Of a DNA stretch of 64,000 nucleotides, positions 33,899 through 42,544 are shown in pieces. Each line of letters begins with the position of its first letter. Positions within the stretch are counted from its first letter, which is position 1. This DNA is from Collinsella aerofaciens. GTDB taxonomy: Bacteria; Actinomycetota; Coriobacteriia; Coriobacteriales; Coriobacteriaceae. A program made the position numbers and the translations under genes. The notes beneath the pieces were generated by a model. It was not told where the DNA came from and did no database searches. It worked only from the letters and a program-made list of their open reading frames with translations. The DNA lies in contig NZ_CABJFS010000012.1 of the NCBI RefSeq assembly GCF_902364945.1, positions 1 through 64,000 of the forward strand, written 5' to 3'.

Positions 33899-34981
33899 CT
33901 ACTCCATCCCGAAGAAAGCTCGGATAGCAGCATCGGCCGCGTTGTTATCGGCGCGCACGGAGGCAAGCTCGTCAGCACAGGCCTTGTCAAGTACGGCGCG
34001 GTCCAGTCCGCAATAGTATTCGTAAATTGCGTCCGCAAGGCCTTTTGCTTCGTAGTCAACCGCCAAACCAAGGCCTTTGGTTTTCACCTCATCGCCCATA
34101 ATGGACCCCTGAGTACACACCTGCGGGATGCCGTACTGAACGGCGTCATAATACTTGTTGCTCATGGCCCCAACCATCACGGAGTCATTCTCATAGACGT
34201 TGTGCACGATGTCCGTCTCGGCAGCGAAGTAAGCGCGCTCCTCAGCATAATAGGCACCATGGAAGTAAACGTTGTGGAAACCGTGCTCCGCAACATGAGC
34301 CTTAAGGCGCTCGGCGACCTCTTCCTCTCGGCCGTTGTAGTGCAGTTCGAAGCGCTCGTCGCCACCCAAGGCATCAATCATGGCAATATTGGCTCGCTCA
34401 TGACGAATCATGCCCCAGTACCGTACGCGGATGGGCGTGCCCTCCGAGAACTCTTTCGTCCTCGGAGGGCACTCGGAGGCCAGCAGGTTGTGCTTAAGCA
34501 TCACGCCGGAAGCGTTGTCGAGATACCTGAAGAATGCCGGAGAGCTCGCCAGCACAAGGCCAGCATTCCGTGACAATAGAAGAATGAGCTTCCGATAAAA
34601 TCCTAAACTCTCATGGCTAACATCGCGGTAGTCGAGGATATACCTGCCGCGAAAGTCCCCCTTCAAGCGATCGAGAATCGTAATACCTGGCGTCGAATGC
34701 AGTACCACAATCCGGTCATAGCCCTCGGAGTCAATGACGCCCAAGGCGAACTTTCGAAATCGCGCGAAGTGCGGAAGCTTCTTCTGAATAGGGTCGGCAT
34801 CCTCCACGTGATCGCCGAACACAAAAGACTTGGAAATACCTTTCGGTACGGGCGCATCGGGGCGCCCGTTGCGGTTCCAACTGACCAAATGAAGCTCATT
34901 CGAGCCGCCGAGTAGACGAACGTAGTCGTACATATAGGGCATATGGGCTATACGAACAAAACCAAGTAAGAGTACCTTCAT
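33899..34981 (-). CDS. Capsule glycosyltransferase (GT-B-like)
   Basis: 360 residues. N-terminal VLLLGFVRIAHMPYMYDYVRLL and the phrases LDYRDVSHESLGFYRK and VRYWGMIRHERANIAMIDALG match a group of GT-B enzymes in capsule loci. Late in the protein, SNKYYDAVQYGIPQVC occupies the donor-binding position. The start at 34981 overlaps the stop of the next upstream gene (TAATG). The sugar is unknown. Confidence 0.75.
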   Translation of the reverse strand: MKVLLLGFVRIAHMPYMYDYVRLLGGSNELHLVSWNRNGRPDAPVPKGISKSFVFGDHVEDADPIQKKLPHFARFRKFALGVIDSEGYDRIVVLHSTPGITILDRLKGDFRGRYILDYRDVSHESLGFYRKLILLLSRNAGLVLASSPAFFRYLDNASGVMLKHNLLASECPPRTKEFSEGTPIRVRYWGMIRHERANIAMIDALGGDERFELHYNGREEEVAERLKAHVAEHGFHNVYFHGAYYAEERAYFAAETDIVHNVYENDSVMVGAMSNKYYDAVQYGIPQVCTQGSIMGDEVKTKGLGLAVDYEAKGLADAIYEYYCGLDRAVLDKACADELASVRADNNAADAAIRAFFGME

Positions 34982-36192
34982 TAGGCTTCACCGCCCCTGC
35001 GGATACCCTCGAGCACCTGTTCCATTCTCTTCACACACACAGTGCGCGAAAGGTTTTCACGTGCGTACGCTCTTCCGTGCTCGCATAGGCGCGTCAGGCG
35101 CTCAGGGTCACCATGGAGCGTTCGTATGGCCGTGGCCAACTCCTCGGCGTTATCAATCTCAACGCAAACGCCCAAATCCTCGCGCTCTACCATGGCAGCG
35201 TAGAGCGAGTCTTTTTCTACAGAGCTCACGATTGCCTTGCCGCAAGCGAGAAGGATGGGCATCTTGGATGGAGTACCCGTGTAGATGACCTCACGACGCA
35301 GGGGAATTAAGCACACATCGCCAGTGGAGTACACATCAGGCACCATATCGACGGGTTGCAGTGGGTAGAACGCAACGTTAGTAAGGCCCTCGGCGTCCAC
35401 AGCGTCCATGAAATCCTTCTTCACGCAGCCGTCACCGATGATTTGCACCACGATGTCGGGCTCGTCACGCAAAAGCTTAGCCACCTCGAACATTGTCTTC
35501 CAATTGAACTGCAGTCCAACGCTGCCAGCAAACTGAACGTAGAACTTGTCGTGGGAGATATCGAATTTCTTGACGAAGCGATTCTTCTCCCAGGGTATGT
35601 CGTAGTTTCTACGGTCATCAAACCAGGGTGGAACGATATGCAGCCTGGGGCGAGGACAGCCCGCATCGGCGCATGCCTCCACCATGTCCTCGGAGAGCAC
35701 CACAACCGCCGACGACATACGGTATACAGCCCGAGAGAGCAGGTCCATACCAGCGTAAACCATTTTATTAATGTTCAGGCTCTTTGTCTGACCCGGCCAC
35801 ACGTCGTAGACGTTGTAGAGCACAGGCTTGCGCACAAACAGTTTGAGAAGCACCTCTTGGAAAAACACCGTGGGACAAGACTGGAGAAACACCACATCAA
35901 AATCGCGGCGTTTAATCGCATAAGAAATCATTTGGAAGGCGTACTTCGCTTCATCCAGATAACGCACAACGAAGTTGCTCTTGTCAATGACTTTGCGTGA
36001 CAGCGTGTCCACGGTCAGCCCATCGCGTCCTACGAGCGTCCCCGGAAGCACATCATAGGTGTGCTTCCGTTCGCTCTGAATAAGGTGAACGCGGTTACCC
36101 AATTTTAAAAAACCGTCAATGAGCTGCTCTGCCATCTGGTTATTGGGACTCGCGGTGTCGAAGCCATCCATGGTGATATATAAAATATTCAT
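34981..36192 (-). CDS. Glycosyltransferase family 4, WbuB-like
   Basis: 403 residues. The N-terminus ILYITMDGFDTASPNNQMAEQ and the later YNVYDVWPGQTKSL, FAGSVGLQFNWKTM and PLRREVIYTGTPSKMPILLACGKAIV belong to the GT4 group that includes WbuB, a proposed L-FucNAc transferase. With CapEFG present, FucNAc transfer is a reasonable inference. Its ATG at 36192 follows the stop of the upstream gene directly. Confidence 0.8.
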   Translation of the reverse strand: MNILYITMDGFDTASPNNQMAEQLIDGFLKLGNRVHLIQSERKHTYDVLPGTLVGRDGLTVDTLSRKVIDKSNFVVRYLDEAKYAFQMISYAIKRRDFDVVFLQSCPTVFFQEVLLKLFVRKPVLYNVYDVWPGQTKSLNINKMVYAGMDLLSRAVYRMSSAVVVLSEDMVEACADAGCPRPRLHIVPPWFDDRRNYDIPWEKNRFVKKFDISHDKFYVQFAGSVGLQFNWKTMFEVAKLLRDEPDIVVQIIGDGCVKKDFMDAVDAEGLTNVAFYPLQPVDMVPDVYSTGDVCLIPLRREVIYTGTPSKMPILLACGKAIVSSVEKDSLYAAMVEREDLGVCVEIDNAEELATAIRTLHGDPERLTRLCEHGRAYARENLSRTVCVKRMEQVLEGIRRGGEA

Positions 36193-36906
36193 TTACTTCC
36201 CCGTTTTATTTTTACCGAACATGGCACCAAAGGTGCCGGTAAAGCATTTCCAGTCCATGCGGAAACAGCGATTGCGCACGTAGCGGAGTTCAATCTTCTG
36301 TCGCAAACCGCTCTCGAACGTCGCGGCATTGCGGTCAGTCGCCTGCCACAGGCCCGTAATACCGGGCTGGACAGAGAGCAGCTCAGCCTTTTCCTCATCG
36401 GAAAAGTGCTGTTCAAGTTCGTCTCTTGTTATGGGACGCGGACCGATGACGGAAAGGTCGCCGTTCAGCACGTTCAGGAACTGCGGCATCTCATCAATGG
36501 AGCACTTGCGGATGAACTGCCCGACTTTGGTAATACGGGGATCATCGTCGACCTTGCGCTCGACTTCCCACTGATGCAGCTGCTCAGGACTCAGATACTT
36601 CTGGACGTTGCCGGCATCCGCAACCATGCTGCGAAGCTTAAGGATCTTGATGGTCTTACCGCCCTTGCCAACACGCTCCTGCGAGTAAACAGGGCTGCCA
36701 GAGGACTCAAGACAGATGAACGCACACACGACCACAATGGGAATGAAGAGCACAACACTCACGCAAAGGCTAAATACAAAATCGAAAAGTCGCTTAACAA
36801 ATCGATAAGCCAATGTACCGCTCGGCTTAATTACTAAAGTAGCTGGCTTAGCTCCAACAGCTGCGGCACCGCTATATTCCGTTTTATCTATCACAATTTC
36901 CTTCAA
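36193..36906 (-). CDS. Undecaprenyl-phosphate sugar phosphotransferase (initiating enzyme)
   Basis: About 237 residues. One membrane segment (FVFSLCVSVVLFIPIVVVCAF) is followed by the bacterial sugar transferase domain: SQERVGKGGKTIKILKLRSM, DDDPRITKVGQFIRKCSIDEMPQ, NGDLSVIGPRP and QPGITGLWQ. It loads the first sugar phosphate onto undecaprenyl phosphate. I propose TTG 36906 (MKEIVIDK). A GTG eight codons later is possible, and a longer frame overlapping the LoaP gene has no homologous look. Confidence 0.87.
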   Translation of the reverse strand: MKEIVIDKTEYSGAAAVGAKPATLVIKPSGTLAYRFVKRLFDFVFSLCVSVVLFIPIVVVCAFICLESSGSPVYSQERVGKGGKTIKILKLRSMVADAGNVQKYLSPEQLHQWEVERKVDDDPRITKVGQFIRKCSIDEMPQFLNVLNGDLSVIGPRPITRDELEQHFSDEEKAELLSVQPGITGLWQATDRNAATFESGLRQKIELRYVRNRCFRMDWKCFTGTFGAMFGKNKTGK

Positions 36907-36961
36907 ACCTACGTCCCCGCCCCCGGGGATCCTCCCTGTCCCGTTAAGCAGTCGCCAGCAG

Positions 36962-37507
36962 CTAGGCAATCGCCTTTTTAAGGTTTCGCATGACGCGCTG
37001 CTCGTTTGAAAGCACCGCGAGGCCAACGCGCGTAGTTACGCGTCGGCCACACAGGTCGAGCTCCAAATAGGCAGTGCTCTTGCGTCTGTTAATGGTTTTG
37101 ATAAGGCCTTCGTGGCCCAACAGTGGACCTGCCGTCACTACGACCTGGTCGCCGTCTTTTAAGGCCTCGCTCATGGGCACTACGCGGTCTCCTCTATTGG
37201 TAAAACTGCCAATGAGCTGGGTCTCTTCTTTTGCCAGCGGCACAAACTGACCGTCCTGGGATAACACCCGGGCAAAGTCGTCCATGCGCAGCAGATACTG
37301 TTGCACGGTGCGGGGATCTGCCGTGTCGCAGATAAGGTAACCGGGAAAGAGTGGCTTGGTCGTATTGACCCATTCGCCGTGTATCTTAATCTCGGTTTGA
37401 TATTGGGGATAAAAGAGCTCTTGCATGGCACTCGCCGGCACCACGCGCTCGATGCGCTCGCGCATTACGTCTTCGCGACCGTTAATGACCTGGATCACAT
37501 ACCACAC
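36962..37507 (-). CDS. loaP: LoaP-type NusG-family antiterminator
   Basis: 181 residues from GTG 37507 (MWYVIQVINGRE, AAGGGGG 8 nt upstream; two in-frame GTGs a little earlier are less well placed). The NusG N-terminal domain is visible (WYVIQV...GRE..., LFPGYLICDT). A KOW motif follows (LKDGDQVVVTAGPLLGHEGLIK). LoaP is a NusG paralogue that lets RNA polymerase read through terminators in long polysaccharide operons. It is first in this 12-gene, ~13-kb operon and probably acts on it through the structured leader. Confidence 0.85.
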   Translation of the reverse strand: MWYVIQVINGREDVMRERIERVVPASAMQELFYPQYQTEIKIHGEWVNTTKPLFPGYLICDTADPRTVQQYLLRMDDFARVLSQDGQFVPLAKEETQLIGSFTNRGDRVVPMSEALKDGDQVVVTAGPLLGHEGLIKTINRRKSTAYLELDLCGRRVTTRVGLAVLSNEQRVMRNLKKAIA

Positions 37508-37536
37508 GAGCACCACCCCCTTGCTGTCTTACGTGT

Positions 37537-37609
37537 GGCTCACGGGGTTTGGGTATGGCTTCGCCAGGGCGCTTGTGCGCGAAGGCGCTCCATATTCAAA
37601 CCCTGAGCC
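37537..37609 (-). promoter_or_regulatory. Long leader hairpin upstream of loaP
   Basis: GGCTCACGGGGTTTGGGTAT on one side (37537-37556) pairs with ATATTCAAACCCTGAGCC on the other (37592-37609) with few mismatches. The inner arms can pair again (CTTCGCC with GGCGAAG-type segments). LoaP is known to need an RNA hairpin in the operon leader, and this is the best candidate. It lies 30 bases before the loaP start. Confidence 0.6.
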
Positions 37610-38244
37610 CAGTTAGACAAGCACGTGGCTCTGCCCCACCGTGAGCGGTATGTATAAGTGCAGCTGCTAGAGTCGCGGACGTGTATCGCAAAAATGACCG
37701 CGACCCCAGCTGGCTTCGTGCGAGCCAGTCAAGCGGGTACAAAACTGGACCGCACGCAAACAGCTGCAGGACTGCTACGCATTGACACGCAAACAACTAC
37801 TCATTTACACCTTAGACATAACTTAATGCAAACAATTTAGGTCGCATGACTTCTTTATTGGAGCTCGTGGTGTTTCTGGCACCGCCGTTACGGCCGGATG
37901 CTGATCGACCCTGCGCTTTATGGCTTGCTGAAGCCGTGAGCACAGTTGAACTCATGTAACGCTAAGTATCCTAGCACAAGCTGATAGCGAAACTGATTTG
38001 GGTTGTGTTGGACAACATATCGTTCATTTGACGTGCTTAAGGGGGTTGTTTTGGGATGTTGTTCACGTTGCTGCTGGTTATTAGGGTGCGAGCGGTGGTT
38101 AGGGATGCTCCTGAAGCACAAATGGAACGTCGAGCTGCACTGGTAATTGCGTTTGTCTAACAAACTATGTACAGACATGGGAAATAAATTGTGCAACATT
38201 TTGTTGGCGTAGGTGGGGTTAGTGGCGTGTGGTGTTTTCGCATG
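37610..38244. other. Long non-coding leader/intergenic region upstream of the capsule operon
   Basis: About 630 bases without a supported gene. Part nearest loaP: hairpins GTCGCGG/CCGCGAC (37672-37704) and CTGGCT/AGCCAG (about 37709-37727), and two direct copies of CACGCAAACA (37753-37762, 37786-37795). The operon promoter must lie here; I cannot fix it. Bases 37930-38244 show nothing that I recognise. Confidence 0.4.
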
Positions 38245-38275
38245 AAAAAAGGCCTTCGGAATTCCGAAGGCCTTT
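38245..38275 (-). terminator. Intrinsic terminator of tRNA-Ala
   Basis: Perfect palindrome AAAGGCCTTCGG/CCGAAGGCCTTT (38248-38275). On the minus strand it ends in a run of six T, 10 bases after the tRNA. Confidence 0.9.
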
Positions 38276-38285
38276 GCATTCACGA

Positions 38286-38361
38286 TGGTGGAGACGAGGG
38301 GGATCGAACCCCTGACCTCTTGACTGCCAGTCAAGCGCTCTCCCAGCTGAGCTACGCCCCC
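38286..38361 (-). tRNA. tRNA-Ala (GGC)
   Basis: A full cloverleaf on the minus strand. Acceptor GGGGGCG pairs with CGTCTCC, including the G3-U70 pair that identifies alanine tRNAs. The anticodon stem CTTGA/TCAAG has loop CTGGCAG (anticodon GGC). The T arm is AGGGG-TTCGATC-CCCCT. A73 and CCA are encoded. Confidence 0.95.
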
Positions 38362-38374
38362 GTGACGAGGTAGT

Positions 38375-38403
38375 ACTATAGGGGAAGATCTTCGGGGATG
38401 CAA
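38375..38403 (-). promoter_or_regulatory. Promoter of tRNA-Ala
   Basis: -35 TTGCAT (38398-38403), 17-nt spacer and -10 TATAGT (38375-38380) on the minus strand, with a start near 38368, seven bases before the tRNA. Confidence 0.75.
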
Positions 38404-38444
38404 GGGGGAATTTTGAATTGATTTTCCGCCTTACGGGTTTTCCT

Positions 38445-38499
38445 GGGACGGTGGATAGAAATAATCACTCTTCGAGCGATTATTTCTATCCACCGTCCC
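38445..38499. repeat. Long palindromic intergenic repeat
   Basis: Perfect 22-bp arms start GGGACGGTGGATAG and end AAATAATC (38445-38466, mirrored at 38478-38499), with an 11-base loop. It lies between thiN and tRNA-Ala. It shares GGGAC and AAATAATC with the palindrome at 59437-59538, so it is probably a REP-type element family and not only a terminator. Confidence 0.75.
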
Positions 38500-38523
38500 G
38501 ATAAAACCCTGATGCGATGGTCC

Positions 38524-39165
38524 CTACTTGTAAAGGTAAGCGATGGCGGTGCCGGTGTGGACTTCGATCTCTGCGGTGGATCGGACTATGTTGCTGATGC
38601 CGGTGTCGGCTAGTAGGGCTAGGGGGCTGTGATCTAGTTCCCACTCTAAGCCATGCTCGCTAACCTCGGTGTTGGGGGATATGGCGATGATGGAGAAGGT
38701 TTTGCCCTCGGCGCCCTCGATGGTCCAGGTCTCGTCCTGGTGCAGGATTCTGGCCGTCACTTCGTCTTCTTCGATCCAGACGGGGGCGTCCGCATAGCCT
38801 GCCAATAGCCCTAACACAGACAGGGCCATATCCGGGCGGCCGCCCGTAGCGCAAGTCGCAACCACTTCGGCACCCTGCCAGCGGCGACGGACGGCATCGA
38901 GCGCCAGCGCCAGATCGGTATAGTCCTTGTAAGGGTCGTGGCGTTCTACCTCAAAGGCTTCGGCGGCATCGACCAACGCACGGCCCGCGTCGCTCACCGT
39001 GTCGGCATCTCCTACATATACATCGCAGCCAAGCCCCGCGCCCAGCAGTGCATCGAGTCCGCGGTCTACCGCGACAACGTGGTCGCACTCCCCCGCCAGG
39101 TGGCACAGCAACTCGGGGCTCGCCACCTCCGGCGAGCCGCAGACCACTAATACCTTGCAAGCCAC
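38524..39165 (-). CDS. thiN: Thiamine pyrophosphokinase
   Basis: 213 residues. The N-terminal VAVDRGLDALLGAG and YVGDADTVS, then HDPYKDYTDLALALD and CATGGRPDMAL, are the substrate-binding segments of thiamine pyrophosphokinases, which use ATP to make thiamine diphosphate. The acidic pair usually written GDxDS appears as GDADT. It starts at GTG 39165, nine bases after the HAD gene, so the two form an operon. No TPP riboswitch is visible upstream. Confidence 0.85.
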   Translation of the reverse strand: MACKVLVVCGSPEVASPELLCHLAGECDHVVAVDRGLDALLGAGLGCDVYVGDADTVSDAGRALVDAAEAFEVERHDPYKDYTDLALALDAVRRRWQGAEVVATCATGGRPDMALSVLGLLAGYADAPVWIEEDEVTARILHQDETWTIEGAEGKTFSIIAISPNTEVSEHGLEWELDHSPLALLADTGISNIVRSTAEIEVHTGTAIAYLYK

Positions 39166-39174
39166 AGCCCTCGC

Positions 39175-39864
39175 CTAGCCCTCAAACTCAAGAACGCGGG
39201 CCAGGTCTAGGTCCACGTAGCTGTCGATAAAGATATCGCAGTTGCCACGCACTTCGTCGCGCTTCATGCGGCCGTGCGGGTCATAGATGCCCACGCGCTT
39301 AAAGCCAGCGACCCCAGAGCTCTTTAGGCCAAAAACGGCGTCCTCAAACACCCAGGCGCGCTCAAACCTGCACCCATGACGCTCCTCCAGGCGGCGCAGC
39401 GCCAACTCGTACACATCGGGGAACTGCTTGGAGCGCCCCGCCTCGCCCGTCGTGGTAACAAACTCCATGTATGCGTCGAGTCCGGCACCAGCGAGCGCGG
39501 ACTGCACCAGCTCGGCCGGCGTGGACGTGGCGACGCACATGGCAAAGCCGGCCGCCTTTGCCTGCTCCAAAAATGCCAAGAGCCCCTCGCGCGGCGGCAC
39601 CTTGGAGTACCCATCGATCAAGATGTCGCTCAACTCGCGATAGAGCTCCTCGCCATTCGTGCCAATGCCCCACGTGTCGTGGTATGCCTGGCACTCATCC
39701 TCGAGCGACAAATGCTCAAACTGGGCAAAATCGTCGACTGTTACGTCAACTCCGTGGCGGCGCAATAACTCGGGCTGGGCATAGGCCCAAACGGGGGTGC
39801 TATTAACCAGTGTTCCGTCGCAATCGAAAATAAAAGCGACATTGGGAGCAGCGGTCTGGGACAT
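39175..39864 (-). CDS. HAD-superfamily hydrolase (beta-phosphoglucomutase-like)
   Basis: 229 residues from ATG 39864 (GAAAGG 7 nt upstream; a TTG seven codons earlier is rejected). HAD motif I is FDCDGTLVNS, motif II is CVATSTP, and motif III/IV is KQFPDVY...VFEDAVFGLKSS. These are of the IA subfamily with an alpha-helical cap, as in beta-phosphoglucomutase and phosphoglycolate phosphatase. The substrate is unknown. It is divergent from glgB and shares the TGGTAAA operator region, which hints at sugar-phosphate metabolism. Confidence 0.82.
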   Translation of the reverse strand: MSQTAAPNVAFIFDCDGTLVNSTPVWAYAQPELLRRHGVDVTVDDFAQFEHLSLEDECQAYHDTWGIGTNGEELYRELSDILIDGYSKVPPREGLLAFLEQAKAAGFAMCVATSTPAELVQSALAGAGLDAYMEFVTTTGEAGRSKQFPDVYELALRRLEERHGCRFERAWVFEDAVFGLKSSGVAGFKRVGIYDPHGRMKRDEVRGNCDIFIDSYVDLDLARVLEFEG

Positions 39865-39886
39865 AAACGAACCTTTCGATGTCAAA

Positions 39887-39974
39887 TGGTAAACATCCTG
39901 TTAAAAACGTTTTACCAAACGTCAGACTAACAATCTTGAAACCCTAATTGGTAAAACTGTCAAGAGTTTTACCA
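39887..39974. promoter_or_regulatory. Two candidate operators between the HAD gene and glgB
   Basis: Site A: TGGTAAA (39887-39893) with TTTACCA (39911-39917). Site B: TGGTAAAAC (39949-39957) with GTTTTACCA (39966-39974), perfect 9-bp arms with an 8-base spacer. The same half-site recurs before the GH13-GH77 gene. The shape suits a LacI-family regulator of alpha-glucan metabolism, which is inference. The remaining bases to 40195 hold the glgB leader; I see no clear -10/-35 pair. Confidence 0.6.
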
Positions 39975-40195
39975 TCGCAATTCTGCTAGTGGTCTAAACA
40001 TGGCGCTCGCCGATTAAACACCGCCGCAAATCCACTTTTCTCCATAAAAGTAACGAACAGGTGTTATCGTATTTCGTGCCGAAAGTTCCACCGAGCACGC
40101 GAGGTGGAACGAATCATAGAACTATCGCCGTCCCTTCGATTCGTGCAGCCTTGGACCTTTCGCATCTAGTCACCAAGGCAACACGCTGCCGCGTC

Positions 40196-42451
40196 ATGAT
40201 GGGATCAAACGTGAGCGATACAAAGCTAAAGCCAACGGCTAAAAAGCCCGCAACCCGTAAAGCCGCCCCGCACGCACCGGAGCTCACCAAGGACGATGTC
40301 TATCTATTTGGCATCGGCACGTGGGAGCGCAGCTGGGAAAAGATGGGCGCGCACCCCGACACGCAGAACCGTACGCGCGGCTGGCGCTTTTGCGTTTGGG
40401 CGCCCGATGTAAAGAGCGTGCATGTCATTGGCGAATTTAACGACTGGGATGAAGAAGCCAACCCTCTGGTGCCCGTGCATACGAGCGCTATTTGGGAAGG
40501 CTTTATTCCTGGCGCCGAGCAGGGCCAGCTCTATAAGTACCTCATCGAAACCAACGAGGGCGAAAAGCTCTACAAGGCCGATCCATACGCCTTTAAGGCT
40601 GAGTGCCCTCCGGGTACCGCCAGCGTGCTGTGGACCCTCGATGGCTATAAGTGGAACGACGCCGCGTGGCTCAAGCGGCGCGCCGGCCACAACCACATGT
40701 CGCAGCCGCTGAACATCTACGAGGTGCATATTGGCTCGTGGAAGCGCCACGGCGACGCGCCGCAGGGCGAGCCGGACGAGTACGGCAACTATCCCGGCCC
40801 CATGGATCCCTTCCCCGCGCAGCGCGGCGAGTTTTACACCTACGACGACCTGTCGGTGGAGCTCGTGGACTACGTGCACGACATGGGCTACACGCATATC
40901 GAGGTCATGCCGCTTATGGAGCATCCCTTCGATGGCTCCTGGGGCTACCAGACGACCGGTTACTACGCCGCCACGTCACGCTACGGCAACCCGCAGCAGC
41001 TCATGCACTTTATCGATGCATGCCATGAGGCAGGCATCGGCGTGATCATGGACTGGGTACCCGGCGGTTTTTGCGCCGACTCCCACGGCCTTGCCACCTT
41101 TAACGGCCACATGCTGTTTGAGCACGAGATTCACCCCAACTGGGGAACGCACAAGTTCGATTTCGCCCGCGGCGAGGTCCGCTCCTTCCTGGTCTCCAAC
41201 GTGCTGTACTGGCTCGAAAACTTCCACGTGGACGGCATCCGCATGGACGGTGTGTCCAGCATGCTGTACCTCAACTTTGGCATTGACGATCCCGGCCAAA
41301 AGAAGTTCAACAAGTACGGTACCGAGGAGGACCTGGACGCCAGCGCGTTTATCCGCCAGGTCAACTGCGCCGTAGAGGCGCACTACCCCGACGTGATGAT
41401 GATGGCCGAGGAGTCCACCGCGTGGCCGCTCGTGACCTATCCGCCGCAGGACGGCGGCCTGGGCTTCCACTACAAGTGGGACATGGGCTGGATGAATGAC
41501 ACCCTGCACTATATGCAAACCGATTTTCCGTGGCGCCCCGGCAACCACGGGCTGCTCACGTTCTCCATTATGTACGCCTTTACCGAGAACTTTATCTGCC
41601 CGCTAAGCCACGACGAGGTCGTGCACGGCAAGTGCTCGCTCATCGGCCGCATGCCGGGCGACTGGTGGCGCCAGTTTGCCGGCCTGCGCACGCTGGCTTT
41701 CTACCAGATGACGCACCCCGGCGCCAAGCTCAACTTTATGGGCAACGAGATCGGCCAGTTTATTGAGTGGCGCTACTACGAGTCCATCCAGTGGTTCCTG
41801 ACCGAGGAGTACGAGACTCACCGTCATCATCAGGCGTTCATCAAGGCACTCAACCACCTGTACACCGCCGAGCCCGCCCTGTACGAGCGCGGCTACACCG
41901 ATGACGGCTTTACCTGGATCGACGCGGACAACTCCAAGCAGTCCATCGTGAGCTTTGTGCGCCAGGGCGAGGACGTCGATGACGACCTGGTGATCTTGAT
42001 CAACTTTGACCCGGCAAGCTACGAGAGCTTCCGCGTGGGCGTGCCGCGCGAGGGTGACTGGGAGGTCATCTTTGATTCCGACCGTCCCGAGTTCGGTGGC
42101 AGCGGCTATGCCGGCGAGGAGCCCTACACCTGCTCGAGCGAGCCCTATCCCTGGAACGGGCAGATGGACTCCATCGAGATCAAGGTTCCCGGCCTGGCAG
42201 GCGTGGTGCTTAAGCGCCGCGGTCCCAGCAGCTATATGCCGCCTGTGGTCGAGGAGCCCAAGGCTGCGCCCAAAAAGCGCACGTCCTTGGTGAAGCCCAA
42301 GCCCGCGGCTGCCAAGAAGGCTCCTGCCACGGCCAAGGCCAAGGCTGCTGCAAAGCCCGCTGCTAAGGCCGCAGCCAAGAAACCGGCTGCCAAAAAGGCC
42401 GCTACCAAGGCCAAGTCTGCTTCTGCTAAGCCGTCTGCCAAGGATGCGTAA
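40196..42451 (+). CDS. glgB: 1,4-alpha-glucan branching enzyme with Lys/Ala-rich tail
   Basis: About 751 residues from ATG 40196. A GTG at 40211 or at 40061 is also in frame; no ribosome site is strong. An N-terminal CBM48 (VWAPDVKSVHVIGEFNDWD) precedes the GH13 domain: nucleophile Asp351 in GIRMDGVSSM, acid Glu405 in MMAEEST, and Asp473 in LSHDEVVH. It makes alpha-1,6 branches in glycogen. The last ~75 residues are a low-complexity tail of Ala, Lys and Pro, like histone H1, which is not part of known GlgB catalysis. It is the first gene of a glgB-P-C-D-A cluster. Confidence 0.93.
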   Translation: MMGSNVSDTKLKPTAKKPATRKAAPHAPELTKDDVYLFGIGTWERSWEKMGAHPDTQNRTRGWRFCVWAPDVKSVHVIGEFNDWDEEANPLVPVHTSAIWEGFIPGAEQGQLYKYLIETNEGEKLYKADPYAFKAECPPGTASVLWTLDGYKWNDAAWLKRRAGHNHMSQPLNIYEVHIGSWKRHGDAPQGEPDEYGNYPGPMDPFPAQRGEFYTYDDLSVELVDYVHDMGYTHIEVMPLMEHPFDGSWGYQTTGYYAATSRYGNPQQLMHFIDACHEAGIGVIMDWVPGGFCADSHGLATFNGHMLFEHEIHPNWGTHKFDFARGEVRSFLVSNVLYWLENFHVDGIRMDGVSSMLYLNFGIDDPGQKKFNKYGTEEDLDASAFIRQVNCAVEAHYPDVMMMAEESTAWPLVTYPPQDGGLGFHYKWDMGWMNDTLHYMQTDFPWRPGNHGLLTFSIMYAFTENFICPLSHDEVVHGKCSLIGRMPGDWWRQFAGLRTLAFYQMTHPGAKLNFMGNEIGQFIEWRYYESIQWFLTEEYETHRHHQAFIKALNHLYTAEPALYERGYTDDGFTWIDADNSKQSIVSFVRQGEDVDDDLVILINFDPASYESFRVGVPREGDWEVIFDSDRPEFGGSGYAGEEPYTCSSEPYPWNGQMDSIEIKVPGLAGVVLKRRGPSSYMPPVVEEPKAAPKKRTSLVKPKPAAAKKAPATAKAKAAAKPAAKAAAKKPAAKKAATKAKSASAKPSAKDA

Positions 42452-42544
42452 CAAAACCGTTACAGCTGTAATTACCCGCCCCGCGAGGGCGTAGGATACA
42501 TGTCATAACCGTTTCGGGGAACAACTCCCGGGGGAAAGGAACGT

